From: Lantana camara
Lineage: Eukaryota; Streptophyta; Magnoliopsida; Lamiales; Verbenaceae
DNA: 64,000 nucleotides
Direction of reading: 5' to 3'
NCBI GenBank assembly: GCA_037501455.1
Contig: CM074865.1
Span: forward strand, 6,521,001 to 6,585,000
Shown: one piece after another, positions 45,898 to 56,632 of the stretch
Numbering within the stretch: the stretch's first letter is position 1
Layout of the letters: each line of letters opens with the position of its first letter
Notes under the pieces: model-generated
Databases searched by the model: none
Told to the model about the DNA's origin: nothing
Seen by the model: only the letters and a program-made list of their open reading frames with translations
Position numbers and translations under genes: made by a program

Positions 45898-46090
45898 TTA
45901 GGCATGGAGGTTAGAATGATGTCGGTGTTTTGTACTTTGAAGATGTTCTGCCACGACACTATCGGCCAGAGAATGTTGGTGGGGAACCAGAAGCCGCCGT
46001 ATTTGGCCATTAGAGCACCATCCCAGTTCGTGCGGCGTTCGAGGTTTTGCAGAGGATCATCGCCGCATCGGCTTGGAGGTTTTTCTCCAT
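45898..46090 (-). pseudogene. Sulfotransferase N-terminal fragment, right arm
   Basis: The inverted copy begins at the ATG complement at 46090 and reads NLERRTNWDGALMAKYGGFW, then FPTNILWPIVSWQN and TDIILTSMPKS, where it meets the left arm's fragment. Its upstream region is cut off from it by a hAT MITE inserted at 46130. Confidence 0.88.
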
Positions 46091-46129
46091 CGGGAAATTG
46101 ATGAACAGATGACTGGATAGTGTGGGGAT

Positions 46130-46532
46130 TAGGGATGCAAACGAACCGAACCGGCTCTCGAGCCAAGCCCGAACCCAAGCCCCTTTTAGTTAGGCTCGTG
46201 GCTCGCGAGCCTATTTAATTAAAAAAATAATATTTTAATTTATATATATATAAATATTTTATTATTATATAATGTTATATATATATTTATTGATTTTTAT
46301 ATAAAATTAATAAAAAAGTAATGTTTTTATAATATATATGTATATATATTTAATAAATATATATTATTATATATAAAAATATATTAAATTATTTAAAACA
46401 ACTAATTTTTAATTAAAAATAATATAAAACCCATTTGGCTCGAGCCAAGCCGAGCGAGCCTCAAGCCTTGGTCGAGTCGAGCTCGGTCCAGGAAAAAAGA
46501 CCAAGGCTCGGCTCGGCTCATTTGCATCCCTA
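46130..46532. mobile_element. hAT-type MITE, 403 bp
   Basis: Flanked by a perfect 8-bp duplication GTGGGGAT (46122-46129 and 46533-46540), the hAT signature. The ends TAGGGATGCAAACGA and TTTGCATCCCTA are inverted. GC-rich CGAGCC-type segments flank an AT-rich core. Confidence 0.93.
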
Positions 46533-46679
46533 GTGGGGATGAGTAGTTTAACAACTTTTTTTTTTTTTTTTTTTTTTTTGAAAGGAATTTAGTGTAACAA
46601 CTTGATTTTCATATTTGCAGCCATTAGTGGGACAATGCTTCTTGTGTGTATAATTGAGAGGAAAAGAGCGTGTACGTAC

Positions 46680-47075
46680 TAGGGATGGCAACGAGCCGAG
46701 CCGGCTCGTGAGCTACACGAGCCGAGCCGAGCCCGAAACCGAACCCTTTATTTCTTAGCTCGTGGCTCGCGAGCCCATATATTTAATTAAAATATTTTAT
46801 GTATATATAATATTTTATTAATATATAATATTATATATATATTCATTAAATTTAATACAAAATAAATAAAAAAATAATATATTTATTATATATATTCATT
46901 TAATATATATTATTATATATAAAAATATATTAAATTATTAAAAAAACTAATTTTTTAATTAAAAATAATATTAAAGGCCGAGCCGAGCCAGGTTCGAGCC
47001 TTGGTCGAGCCGAGCCCGAGCCTTGAAAAACGGCCAAGGCTCGGCTCGGCTCGGCTCGGCTCGTTGCCATCCCTA
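46680..47075. mobile_element. hAT-type MITE, 396 bp, same family
   Basis: Flanked by a perfect 8-bp duplication GTACGTAC (46672-46679 and 47076-47083). The termini TAGGGATGGCAACGAGCC and GGCTCGTTGCCATCCCTA are perfect inverted copies. The body is like that of its neighbour 147 bp to the left. Confidence 0.95.
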
Positions 47076-47406
47076 GTACGTACCATTTCTACGTGACCCT
47101 AGAGTATGTACACTCAATGCGCAAGTAAAGAAATAATTATTATTATTATTTAATTTTATTAAAAATTAAATTCTTTATATTAATCTATATTTTATAATTA
47201 TTTTTAACATAATTATTCAATTATATAAATAAATGTGATATTATTATATTGATAAAAATAATATTAAAATATAGATTACAAAATATGAGGAGAAAAAAAT
47301 AATATAAATATTAAAAAAAATTAAATTAAGGTAGAGAAAAGAGGAGTTAGAGGAAGAAAAAAAAAATTAGCTATAGCGATGAAAAAAAAAGAACAAAAAA
47401 ACTGAC

Positions 47407-48108
47407 GGCATGATTGGTATGATGGAATGAGGTTGGAATGGAATGGGCATTACCGCGTCCATTCCTAAACCCATGATTGGTACCAAAACATGATTAGGAA
47501 TGCTCATTCCCGCGGTAATACCCATTCCCACAAGCGTGAGATTACCCATTCCTTTGGTCCCCCATGGTATTAGTCATTCCCAATGTTTAAAATTTATTAT
47601 TATTTTTATAATATCGTCACATATTTGTTAAATGCATATTATATTTTATTATTTTCATAAATAAAAATTAAATAATATTAATCACGTTGAAAATTTAATA
47701 AATTATATTAAATATATGTAAATATAAATATATTATATATTTAAAAAACATGTTCAAAATATTATTTTATTTATAAAATTTCATAAATTTAGATATTTTA
47801 TAAAGAACTAATTTTGATATTTATATTAAATTTATTTTTAAATGTCAAGAAATATATTAAATACAATAAATAATTAATACATAATCTATGTATGAATAGA
47901 CAAATATTGTGTGTATATATATATGTATATATCCCAAACTCACTCTCACACTCACATATATATAGTACATATAATAAATGTCATATATATAATACGTACG
48001 TTAGATATAAAATAGTAATAATATATTTATATATGAAAATATATAGTTACTCAAAATAAAAAAATTTAATAAATATTTAATATAAAAATATTTTTAATTA
48101 TATATATA

Positions 48109-48168
<60 letters not shown>

Positions 48169-48322
48169 AAATAAATTTAAAATTTTTATTCCATTCCTAA
48201 CTTTATTACTTGGCGTACCAATCATAGCAATGTCATAATAAATTCATTCCATTCCTTTGATCATTCCATTACAAAATTCATTCATTTCCTGTTTCATTCC
48301 ATTCATGCATACCAATCATGGC
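47407..48322. mobile_element. TIR element with 'GCCATGATTGGTATG' ends, 0.9 kb
   Basis: Left GGCATGATTGGTATGATGGA and right (other strand) GCCATGATTGGTATGCATGA, with repeated GGAATG/CATTCC phrases just inside. The AT-rich interior has no transposase and includes a TTA microsatellite. No convincing target duplication was found, so the superfamily is open (PIF/Harbinger or hAT are possible). Confidence 0.75.
48111..48165. repeat. (TTA)n microsatellite
   Basis: About 18 uninterrupted TTA/ATT units inside the TIR element. Confidence 0.95.
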
Positions 48323-48789
48323 GAGAGTCCACGACAATTGACACCACATTTGCTTCTCTGACTTAATATAATAGTAAAGATAAAGTTAATTGCCCGTTTG
48401 CAATTCTACTTTTGATACAATTGGGAGTTCTGAATGATAAGTGGACTCCCCATTTATACACGAGACGCGTGTGTAAGTGAAATAGAAAATGAAAGATAAG
48501 TATGGAACACTAAGTCACCGCTTACCATACATATTAGTCTACCTTTATATATTGGGCTTTGATTGGAATATTTTGGCCCAGAGTTTAATCTTGGGCTCTC
48601 ATTTTCCAATCATAATTGTGTCAACAATACTCAACATCATATCTCAATACTTCTCCAGTTCTCCATAAGATAAAGTACTTCTATGGCTAATTATTCTTTG
48701 TTAAATTCCACAAAAACGATTTAAACATTTATCTCTCTCTCTCTATTACTCTCATCAAATTATAAAAATAGAAATGGTCAGGATCAAAG

Positions 48790-49245
48790 TAGAGATAAAT
48801 TAAATACTGATAGTAGTGTCTACAAAAATAGTAACTCGGTCTCCGCGAGAGGGGTTATTAGAGATGATAAGGATAATTGGCGGCTGAGTTTTGCAATAAA
48901 ATTGGGAAACACGAACATATTTACGGCTGAATTGATAGGCCTTCGAGAAGGGCTACGTTTAGGTTGGGAACGATGATATCAAATAATTGAGGTTGAATGT
49001 GACTCAAAAGTTGTGGTGAAGTTACTGTAAAGTTGCGAGATTGATGAACACTCGTTGGATGGTATTGTGTTGGACTGTCAAAAGCTAATACGAAACCCTT
49101 GGTCTTGTAGTTTGAGACACGTTAAGAGGTCCGGATAACGTGCTAGCTGACACCTTGGCCAAGTTTGGACAAAGTATGAAGGAGAAGAAGATTACTTGGG
49201 ATCCCGAAGGTATTGATATTGGGAATGAAGAGAATGACAATTAAT
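48790..49245 (+). pseudogene. LINE RNase H fragment
   Basis: A decayed plant LINE RNase H can be read in pieces: GVIRDDKDNWRLSFAIKLGN, TAELIGLREGLRLGWER, a stop, then IEVECDSKVVVKLL, a stop, then LIRNPWSCSLRHV, and DTLAKFGQ in another frame. It parallels the RNase H of the LINE at 19.3-19.7 kb. No RT is attached. It begins just outside the right arm of the inverted duplication. Confidence 0.8.
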
Positions 49246-50537
49246 TTTAAATGATCAAAAGTTCGAAACTTACTCATTAAAAAAGTTCATTCAGAATTCG
49301 ATTTTAGATGAACAAGATGGAGAATAAATAAATAATATTTTTTTTTTGTACTCAGCAAATAGATAATATGTTTATATATAGGTGCGTTCTTGTCTAGCCA
49401 CCACACAACCTAACATCGTATTCGTACCAAATGCCAACTCATTGTAACTTCCAATTTAGGTCTGAATCTAATTCTTGCATTTACCAACAACCCTAAATTC
49501 TAAAAAGTCAAAATTCCATAGCCTAGAATCTATACAGCTAGCAATATGTTATCTTAATTTCCTTAAATTGAGAAATATTCTAGTTGAGAGATAAAAGTCA
49601 AGATTTTAATTCTTAAATAAGGGCACATTTACGGCTTAATCAAGTTCCTCGAACTAATTTTGGTCCAAATCGGATTTGTCCAAACTTACGTAGTGAGAAA
49701 AAATGTGTTCTACACATGTTGTATAATTGGTATAAACTTTAAAATAAATGATCAATCAAAATAATAAGTGTAATACATTTGTTCATATAATCAGTTGGTC
49801 TAGTTATAGTTCAAACCCCACGTAATCTTGAGAATGAAGTAATTGGATTATGAGGGTTGACTCCATATTGGGGCTCTACAGACCCGAACTCTAAAAATTG
49901 AGTGAAAAACCAACAAAAGGCTTACAAGTACACTATACTTGCTCATATAATTAATTGAATTCAATCGAGCCCCGTTTGAACAAAATTTTCCGATATCTCC
50001 TATTTGAATCACCGAATACAGAATTACCACCCGTAAAAATAAGTAAATAACATAATCATTCTATAATATTCTATTTCACTCGCAAACTCTAACTAATACA
50101 ATTCTATGAAACAAAAAGTACTAGACTAGGATTCTTTGCTCCTATAGCAAGAAACAGTGAGCAGCCATATAGCCAGCTTTCTATTAAAAAACCCACCTAA
50201 TGCATACAAACCATTTAATAGCCTTGAAATTGGTCCAATTGATATCACTAATGATTGGGGTGGCAAAAGGACAGGACAAGAAATCTTATTATTATTCATG
50301 TTAAATGATCAAATATTCAATGCAATTTCATGACTATCATGTAATCTAATAGCCATGATACCACCTAAAAATGTTAGAAACATTTACCAAATCTTGCCTG
50401 TTTGATGGCTAAAAATGAAACATTACAGACATTGTATGCCCACAAAGAAATTATCCCACTATTTATAGGCTGACCACATTATCCTCATTTTCAGAGCAAA
50501 GTGTTTCAAGAATTACTCAAAAAAGAAGAAGAAAAAT
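49246..50537. other. Intergenic and 5' flank of the second DUF241 gene
   Basis: No gene is supported. A TATTTATA motif near 50,462 lies about 75 bp upstream of the DUF241 ATG. Confidence 0.55.
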
Positions 50538-51368
50538 ATGGGAGTTTCAGGGTGTAATCACTACAGGTCCATTAGCCTACCTTCAAGATTAATACACCCC
50601 AACAAAGTTGAAAACAAGCTGCAAAAGCACTTTTCTAATAATAATCTTTGCCAAACAGTCCCTATCACCTCAGAAGCCATTCAATCTGGTTTACAAAGGC
50701 TTGTAGAACTGTACAGTTCACTAGAGGAAGAAAACACACAATGCCAGTCAGCTCAACGATCAATCTTCCCCGTTGATCGTGATCATGACCTGAAATCGAC
50801 GGAGGAATCGCTCGAGTGGTCAATCGGGGTGATGGATTGCTGCACCGGCATCAGAGAATCGGTTGCCATGATCAGGGAAAGCGTCCAATTCCTCCAGTCG
50901 TCGCTGCGCCGCCGTGGTGTGGGCCCCACTGCGGTCGAGGACGATATGAGGAAGTATTCGTGCTTTAGGAAAAGAATGAACAAGACTATAGCTAAGGGCA
51001 TTAAAACGCTCAGGAATCTGGAGAAGTGCAGGAATAGGGTTTTGATGAGTGAAGTTGCTGGATTTACTGTAGTGATTATGAGGAGTGTTTTGGTGTTCTT
51101 GTCGTGGCCGGCGACGAAATCGGGGCCGTCGAATTTGGTGTCGAGGTTGGTGCAGATGAAATCGATGGCTCTTGGAAGGGATAATGGTGGCAAGAATGTT
51201 GATTTTGAGACGTTGCATGGGAGTTTGAAGAGTTTTGATGCAGTTTTGGAGGGAATTGAAGTGGGGTTGGAGAGTTTGTTTAGGCAGTTGCTTAGGAGTA
51301 GAGTTGTGCTTCTTAATAGTCTTACTCATCATTTGAGGGAGAATATTGCATTCTATGTTCTCTTGTGA
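50538..51368 (+). CDS. DUF241 family protein (276 residues)
   Basis: An intronless, helical plant protein. The ATG at 50538 is preceded by an A-rich context. The family's N-terminal signature HYRSISLPSRLIHP (residues 8-21) is present, followed by LQRLVELYSSLEE, SLEWSIGVMDCCTGIRESV, ESVQFLQSSLRRRG, FRKRMNKTIAKGIKTLRNLE and the C-terminal VGLESLFRQLLRSRVVLLNS. Length and order fit DUF241 (PF03087 by recognition). A hydrophobic stretch near 178-190 (FTVVIMRSVLVFL) lies in the middle. Molecular function is unknown. Some related family members have been tied to root or vascular traits, but nothing here says which role applies. It is on the same strand as the paralogue at 33 kb, with clear divergence. 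Confidence 0.92.
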   Translation: MGVSGCNHYRSISLPSRLIHPNKVENKLQKHFSNNNLCQTVPITSEAIQSGLQRLVELYSSLEEENTQCQSAQRSIFPVDRDHDLKSTEESLEWSIGVMDCCTGIRESVAMIRESVQFLQSSLRRRGVGPTAVEDDMRKYSCFRKRMNKTIAKGIKTLRNLEKCRNRVLMSEVAGFTVVIMRSVLVFLSWPATKSGPSNLVSRLVQMKSMALGRDNGGKNVDFETLHGSLKSFDAVLEGIEVGLESLFRQLLRSRVVLLNSLTHHLRENIAFYVLL

Positions 51369-52904
51369 TGTTTTTCTCAAGTTTAGGGCTAATTAATGAG
51401 AATCAAATTTTGGAATATTATAGATATGTAATCTTATATGTGGGGAAAATTGCAAATTCCGTATACAACTCGACTAATTCAGCATTTTTGTTACGTTTTA
51501 TTTTCCCAGAAAAAATAGAATCATATCTTAAAAATCATGTAATTTAATGCACTTTTTGACCGAAATCCGATTTTGCCTTCGGAGACCCGACTCGGTTTTA
51601 CACGTGGCGAATTATGAGTTCATCACGTGTAAATTCCGACGGGTAAAATTAGTTTCCAATAAAAAAATATACATTAAATTCCTTGAATTTAAAGATATGT
51701 TCCTATTTTGTCATCGAAAAATAGAATATACTAAAATTATTAAAATGGTCGAATTGGTATATCAAATTTATAATTTCTCATATATACGTGTAATAAACAT
51801 AATTATAATATTATAGTGGGGTAAAATTGTCCTCTCTTTTCATATATATCGTTTTATATGCATATTTATTTTATGATAAGTGGTAACTATACATACCATC
51901 AGTCTCGATAAGAATAAGTAAGATTGACTGACCGATTGACCATCAAAATGATTTTTTTTTTTTTTTTTTTTTTGGAGCCCCATCAAATGACAAATGAGTA
52001 TAGTTAAGTGATACGACTCGATCCCAACCTATAACAATCGAAATACAATAGGAATCAAATTAAATTCATTTAATTTGTTTTTAACTAATCTTTTGTTTTC
52101 ATTTTGCACATGCATGCAAAGTGGAAAAATAATTTCAAATCATAATAATGAATAGAAAACGCCACAATATTAAAAATGTCAATTACATTTAATATATTTC
52201 TCTCATTTTCAATAATAGTAAATTGAAAATAAAACATTATTTTCAATTTAAACAATATTAAAAATGTAAATCATCCTATGAAAAAGTTGAAGATAAAATT
52301 GTATTGCATTAATAATGGTAAATTGAGGTTTGACGTTGGAGTCATGAGGTTATAAGCCCGATTTCTACGAGTGTCGCTATTTCAGAAATTTCTCTCTATT
52401 TTTGCGGCAAATCCAAACTTTTTATCGCTGTTGCTGGAAGAGAATTGGGAATGCTGTCTGAATCCGAAACTGTTGGCATCAAAAATCGATTGAAATCAAT
52501 CGCTCTTCCTGTTGCAGAATCAATTGCCGCAGAATTTTGAAAAACGCGGGAGTTTCAAAGGTAAACAGCGGCGTGATCGTGATACTTCTGTAAGAAATGC
52601 GATTCGTTTCGTGATTGCGTGTTACTTTTTTGGCAGATTCTTCTTTTTCTATCTTCAAGCTTCGTGCTAATTGAACAGTTGAATCGGGATCCTTTGCCAA
52701 TTTTGTTCCCAAGGTACGATTTCTTAGATTTCGGATTGTGTTTTTTTTTTTTTCGATATTTTCCTGTTTGCACATCTAGGCAACGCTCGTTTTGGCTTTG
52801 ATCGTAAGTGGTGAATATTTTGGCCGTTTTCGTTTGGCTATCTTGTGATGTGTAGAGTTCATTTTTTGTGAAGTGTTTGCTCCTTGTTTGATTGCATTAG
52901 TTGC
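51369..52904. other. Intergenic and leader of the ubiquitin-like gene
   Basis: AT-rich spacer without gene. From about 52,350 the sequence looks like a transcribed leader. A possible leader intron runs from a GTACGATTT donor near 52,714 to the TTGCATTAG acceptor at about 52,900, four bases before the ATG. Confidence 0.45.
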
Positions 52905-55900
52905 ATGGCGAATCCGGAGTCGGGTGAAGGGACAAGTGCGACAGAGGTGTCTGATGAAAGTTCTGAATCAACACTTCAGCTAAATATCAAGACGCTTGAT
53001 TCCCAGTTTTGCAGTTTCAATGTCGATAAGAATGTATTGTAGTTCAGTTTGTCTTAAATGCAGCGTAATTCACTTGATTGATCATACGATACTCTGGAAT
53101 TGGTAACTGCATCTTCATTTTGGATCTGCACATTTCAGATTGTGGTTTCGGCATTCAAGGAAAAAATAGCTAGTCAAATTGGCGTACCTGTGGATCAGCA
53201 ACGCCTCATTTTCAGGGGAAAGGTCTTGAATGATGAACAACATCTTTCTGAGTATAGTATCCTGCTAATTATTAATATGTTTCTTCTGGGAAATTATCCA
53301 AATTTCGTAGTGTTTTCCTTAATAACATAATAGATTTGGAAAATGGGGACACATTGCACTTAGTTGAAAGGCAACCACAGCCTTCTCCTGGAGAAGCAAC
53401 TTCAAGTAATGGTAATAACACTTTGTTCACGGTCTGGTTCAGGTCTAGTTTAAAGTTTTTCTCCTTTTCATATTCAGTTTTCTGCATGGATGCAGGATTG
53501 AATTCTAATAATATCAGTGATCCTCGCAATCTTATTGGGCAAATTGCCCATAGCGTAATACTTGGGACCTTAAACATAGGAGAATCAGGGGAAACTGTTA
53601 TACCAGATTTTGGCAGGGTAGGTTTGTGAGCTATGGTTGAGTTTCGTGTTTATTAGATGAAGAAACTGCGTAATCTAGTTTATCCCACAACAAATTTAAT
53701 TGATTTAACTTTCTAGGCTGTTGGGGCAATACTGAACTCTATAGGAAACATTGCGGGAGGAATGCAACCTGGTTTCCAGGTAGTGATTCGTCTCATCTCG
53801 TTTCTTAAGTTTCTATAGTTTCAAGTGAGTTTTTGTTGATGTCATTATTGGCTTCTCGTGTTTAGCCTTTGCTTGGGAATGAAATGGAAGGACCACATCT
53901 TAATGCTGGCAATCAATTTGGATGGTTTCCTACACAAATCCCTAGAGAAGCAGCAATTGGTCTTCCCTCACTGAACATGGTACTTTTTTTATTTAATTTC
54001 CTTTCTAAATCTTTACTAAATTTTACGTTTGGTCTCCCCAATATCTCACTCTCCTTACAATCAGCCAATTCCTGAATCTCTGAGCACACTTACAGAGTTT
54101 ATGAACCGAATGGAATTGGTATTCTCCCGAAATGGTAATAACATTTGCCTTCTGAGTTTATCTGGTTATTATGAACTATGAACTTTTATTTGACTAGGGA
54201 TCATTTGTTTTCAAATTTAGATGCTCAAGAAAATCAACCAACAACTGTATTGCCTACTAATTCGGTTGGTTATCCAACACTCGAGGCTCTGACCATTGTT
54301 CTCCAACATGCCCAACATCTTGTTCGGGACCATGCTGTTCCAGCATTATCGGTAACCTCAACCTCTCTCTCTCTCTCTCCCCTCTCTCTCAAACTTCTAT
54401 TTGCTTCACTCCATCTAAACTACAACATTGTAGCACACTGCGTCCCGTTTAGACCAAGAAGGAGGTTCAAATGATCCTGCAGTCAGAGGAGAAGTTCAGA
54501 CAGAATCAATGCAATTTGGCGTTGCCATGCAACACTTAGGTGCACTTTTTCTGGAGTTGGGGAGGACAGTGTTGACTCTTCGTATGGGACAATCTTCTGC
54601 TGAATGTTTTGTAAATTCTGGCCCAGCTGTGTATATCTCTCCATCTGGGCCAAATCCAATTATGGTTCAGGTTTGTGATTTCTCTCTCGCACGGGCGCAC
54701 GCAACATACTGATGATCCTGAGCGTTTTTGGTACTAATATGATTCTCATACTTGATTTATAGCCGTTTCCTCTTCAAACTAGCTCCCTTTTTGGTGATGC
54801 CGCACCTATTCCTGTAGCTGTGAATCCAGCTAGTCTTGGCAATGTTCCGAGGAATGTAAACATTCATATTCATACTGGTAAGTTGTATGTAAGAATATAT
54901 TTTTATGCCTTTCTCACGTAGTCGGTATTTCATTTAACCAACTGAGGGGATCTACTTCAAACAGGGGCAGCACCTGAGCCTAGTGTTCCAACTGTGGGTA
55001 ATCGGGCTCCAACTGGAGAAGAAATGCAAGGAGAAATTGCTGCGAGCAGACAGCATAGGAGTGAAAACAATCAAACTTCAGCTCATGCAACTATGATGGA
55101 TGATGAGAAGGTAAAAAAGGGTTAACAAGTAGATTTGTTTGCTTGTGATTCTAGCAACAGATTTACTAACTGATCTAGAATTTCTAGGCACGAAGTCGAC
55201 CTACTAGTAGTTCTGGGGAAAGTCCTCAAAGCAGGCCAAATTCATCTAAGCACGCTGAAAGCCTCAAGAAACCGGCAAGATCTGATCAGGGCAGTGATAA
55301 TCCAGATGGATCCTCAGCCCCCCCTCTTGGCCTGGGAATTGGAGGCCTTCAACCTAAGGTAAATTGTTGCATCCATTTTGCCCGTCGTGATGTCTGTGTG
55401 TGTGTCTATATATATATATATACACGGTAACCAATCATATGACAAACATACTATGCTTAGTAATTGATCGGTGAATCTCTCACTCGACAAGTATGAACCA
55501 TTAACCATGTGATTAACATGGATTGGCTGTAAAGCAGAAAGAATGTATATAAAGAGTGAAAAAAATGATTTAAGAATTAATTTAATCAATTTACTTAAAA
55601 GAGAACCAGAAGTAGTTACTATTTAGGACTGTTGCTTTATTCACAGTATACAAATAATGTTTCTGATATAACTATGTGATAGAAGCGAAACCGGCTGCCT
55701 AGATCACGATCCAAGAAGAGTGACGGTGCTAGTTCTAGCAACGACCATGGCGAGAAAACCAGAGCATCCGGCCAACACGTTGTGCAATCTATTGCATCAC
55801 TTCCAGTCCAAAGGGAAACAAACCCTCCATCAACAGATCGTGCAATGACTAGGATTAGAAGCGTGCCTCCAGCAAGACAAAACAACCGAGAATCCAACAT

Positions 55901-56632
55901 TGATGTATCGGACGCAATGTCTCAAGTCCTTCAAAGCCCTTCCCTAGATGGTCTATTAGCCGGAGTCTCTCAACAAACCGGAGTCGGTTCTCCAGATATG
56001 TTGAGATCCATGCTGCAACAGTTCACAGAAAATCCCGAAATGAGGAATACGGTCAATCATCTTGCTGAGCAGATCGACAGCCATGATCTTGGAAGCATGT
56101 TTTCTGGTCTGGACAGTAGGGGCCAAGGAGGAGGGATTGATCTGTCTAGAATGATGCAACAAATGATGCCCATTGTTTCCCAAACTTTGGGCGGCCTTTC
56201 TTCCATGCCGGAAGCAAACCCGTCGGAGAGCAGTTTGAGAAGAGAGATGGAACCTGACGACGATCCTCAGGTTTGTCGTTCCTACACACAACCAATTTAA
56301 TTCGTTGTTGTTGTTGTTGTCGTTGTGTGTGGATATAATGTGTTATTGCATGATAGGTTGATGTTGGTTCGTCCGATGAAATTTTCCGGTCCTTGGTCGA
56401 GCGGGCAGCTTACGCTGTCGGTGATGGACATGACGAGCAAAGCCTTGTAAATGCATTGTGCAGTGAGATGGGTCTTGCACAGGTTTACATCTCATCTTTG
56501 ACATTACTTCAATTTATGTTCTTGGATAAGGGAGGTTAGTGTAATATTACTCGTGTATTGACTTCGCAGGAGTTCATGGCGATGCTGAGGCATGATGTAT
56601 CCAAGAGGCTTGAGGACGGGATGATGTTTTAG
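52905..56632 (+). CDS. Ubiquitin-like domain protein, BAG6/CIP73 type (756 residues)
   Basis: Likely a cytosolic or nuclear chaperone-type UBL protein. Fifteen exons join in phase to 756 residues: 52905-53033, 53139-53256, 53334-53411, 53496-53617, 53717-53779, 53866-53979, 54065-54134, 54221-54351, 54434-54670, 54763-54877, 54965-55110, 55188-55358, 55683-56270, 56357-56482, 56570-56632. All borders are GT-AG. The UBL domain is at about 23-98 (LNIKTLDSQFCSFNV, FKEKIASQIGVPVDQQRLIF, RGKVLNDEQHLSEY, NGDTLHLVERQ). The middle is Pro/Ser/Asn-rich with a conserved helical block (VGYPTLEALTIVLQHAQHLV) and AVYISPSGPNPIMVQ, then a basic segment KRNRLPRSRSKK. The end has short helices (DAMSQVLQSP, MLRSMLQQFTENPEMRN, and EFMAMLRHDVSKRLE last). 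Family by recognition: plant BAG6-like or Lotus CIP73. The partner is unknown. Confidence 0.9.

Larger units (their letters stand above)
45545..46121. repeat. Inner SOT hairpin: two ~225-bp arms around a ~130-bp loop
   Basis: The arm segments 45,545-45,770 and 45,898-46,121 are inverted copies, by eye well over 80 percent identical. They include the leader phrase before the ATG and the codons for KYGGFWFPT and TDIILT.MPKS. The loop (about 45,771-45,897) continues the plus-strand SOT frame. A transcript from either side would fold into a long stem. Confidence 0.88.
44955..48765. repeat. Large inverted duplication containing sulfotransferase 5' sequence, right arm enlarged by transposons
   Basis: The left arm runs about 44,955-45,770 and the right arm about 45,900-48,765 in reverse. 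Matching landmarks: 44,955-45,180 with 48,548-48,765 (for example TTGTGGAATTTAACAAAGA and CCCAAGATTAAACTCTGGG, each found inverted in the other arm); 45,400-45,470 with 46,580-46,660 (CAAGAAGCATTG followed by CCCAACTAAT or CCCACTAATG); and 45,545-45,770 with 45,898-46,121 (SOT leader and coding). The right arm holds two hAT MITEs and a 0.9-kb TIR element, which explain most of the extra length. One event copied an SOT 5' portion with about 0.6 kb of upstream DNA in inverted orientation. Confidence 0.85.

Noticed and set aside
47407..48322. 8-bp or 3-bp target duplication for the 'ATGATTGGTATG' element
   Set aside because: Flanks AAACTGAC and GAGAGTCC do not match, so no superfamily was assigned.
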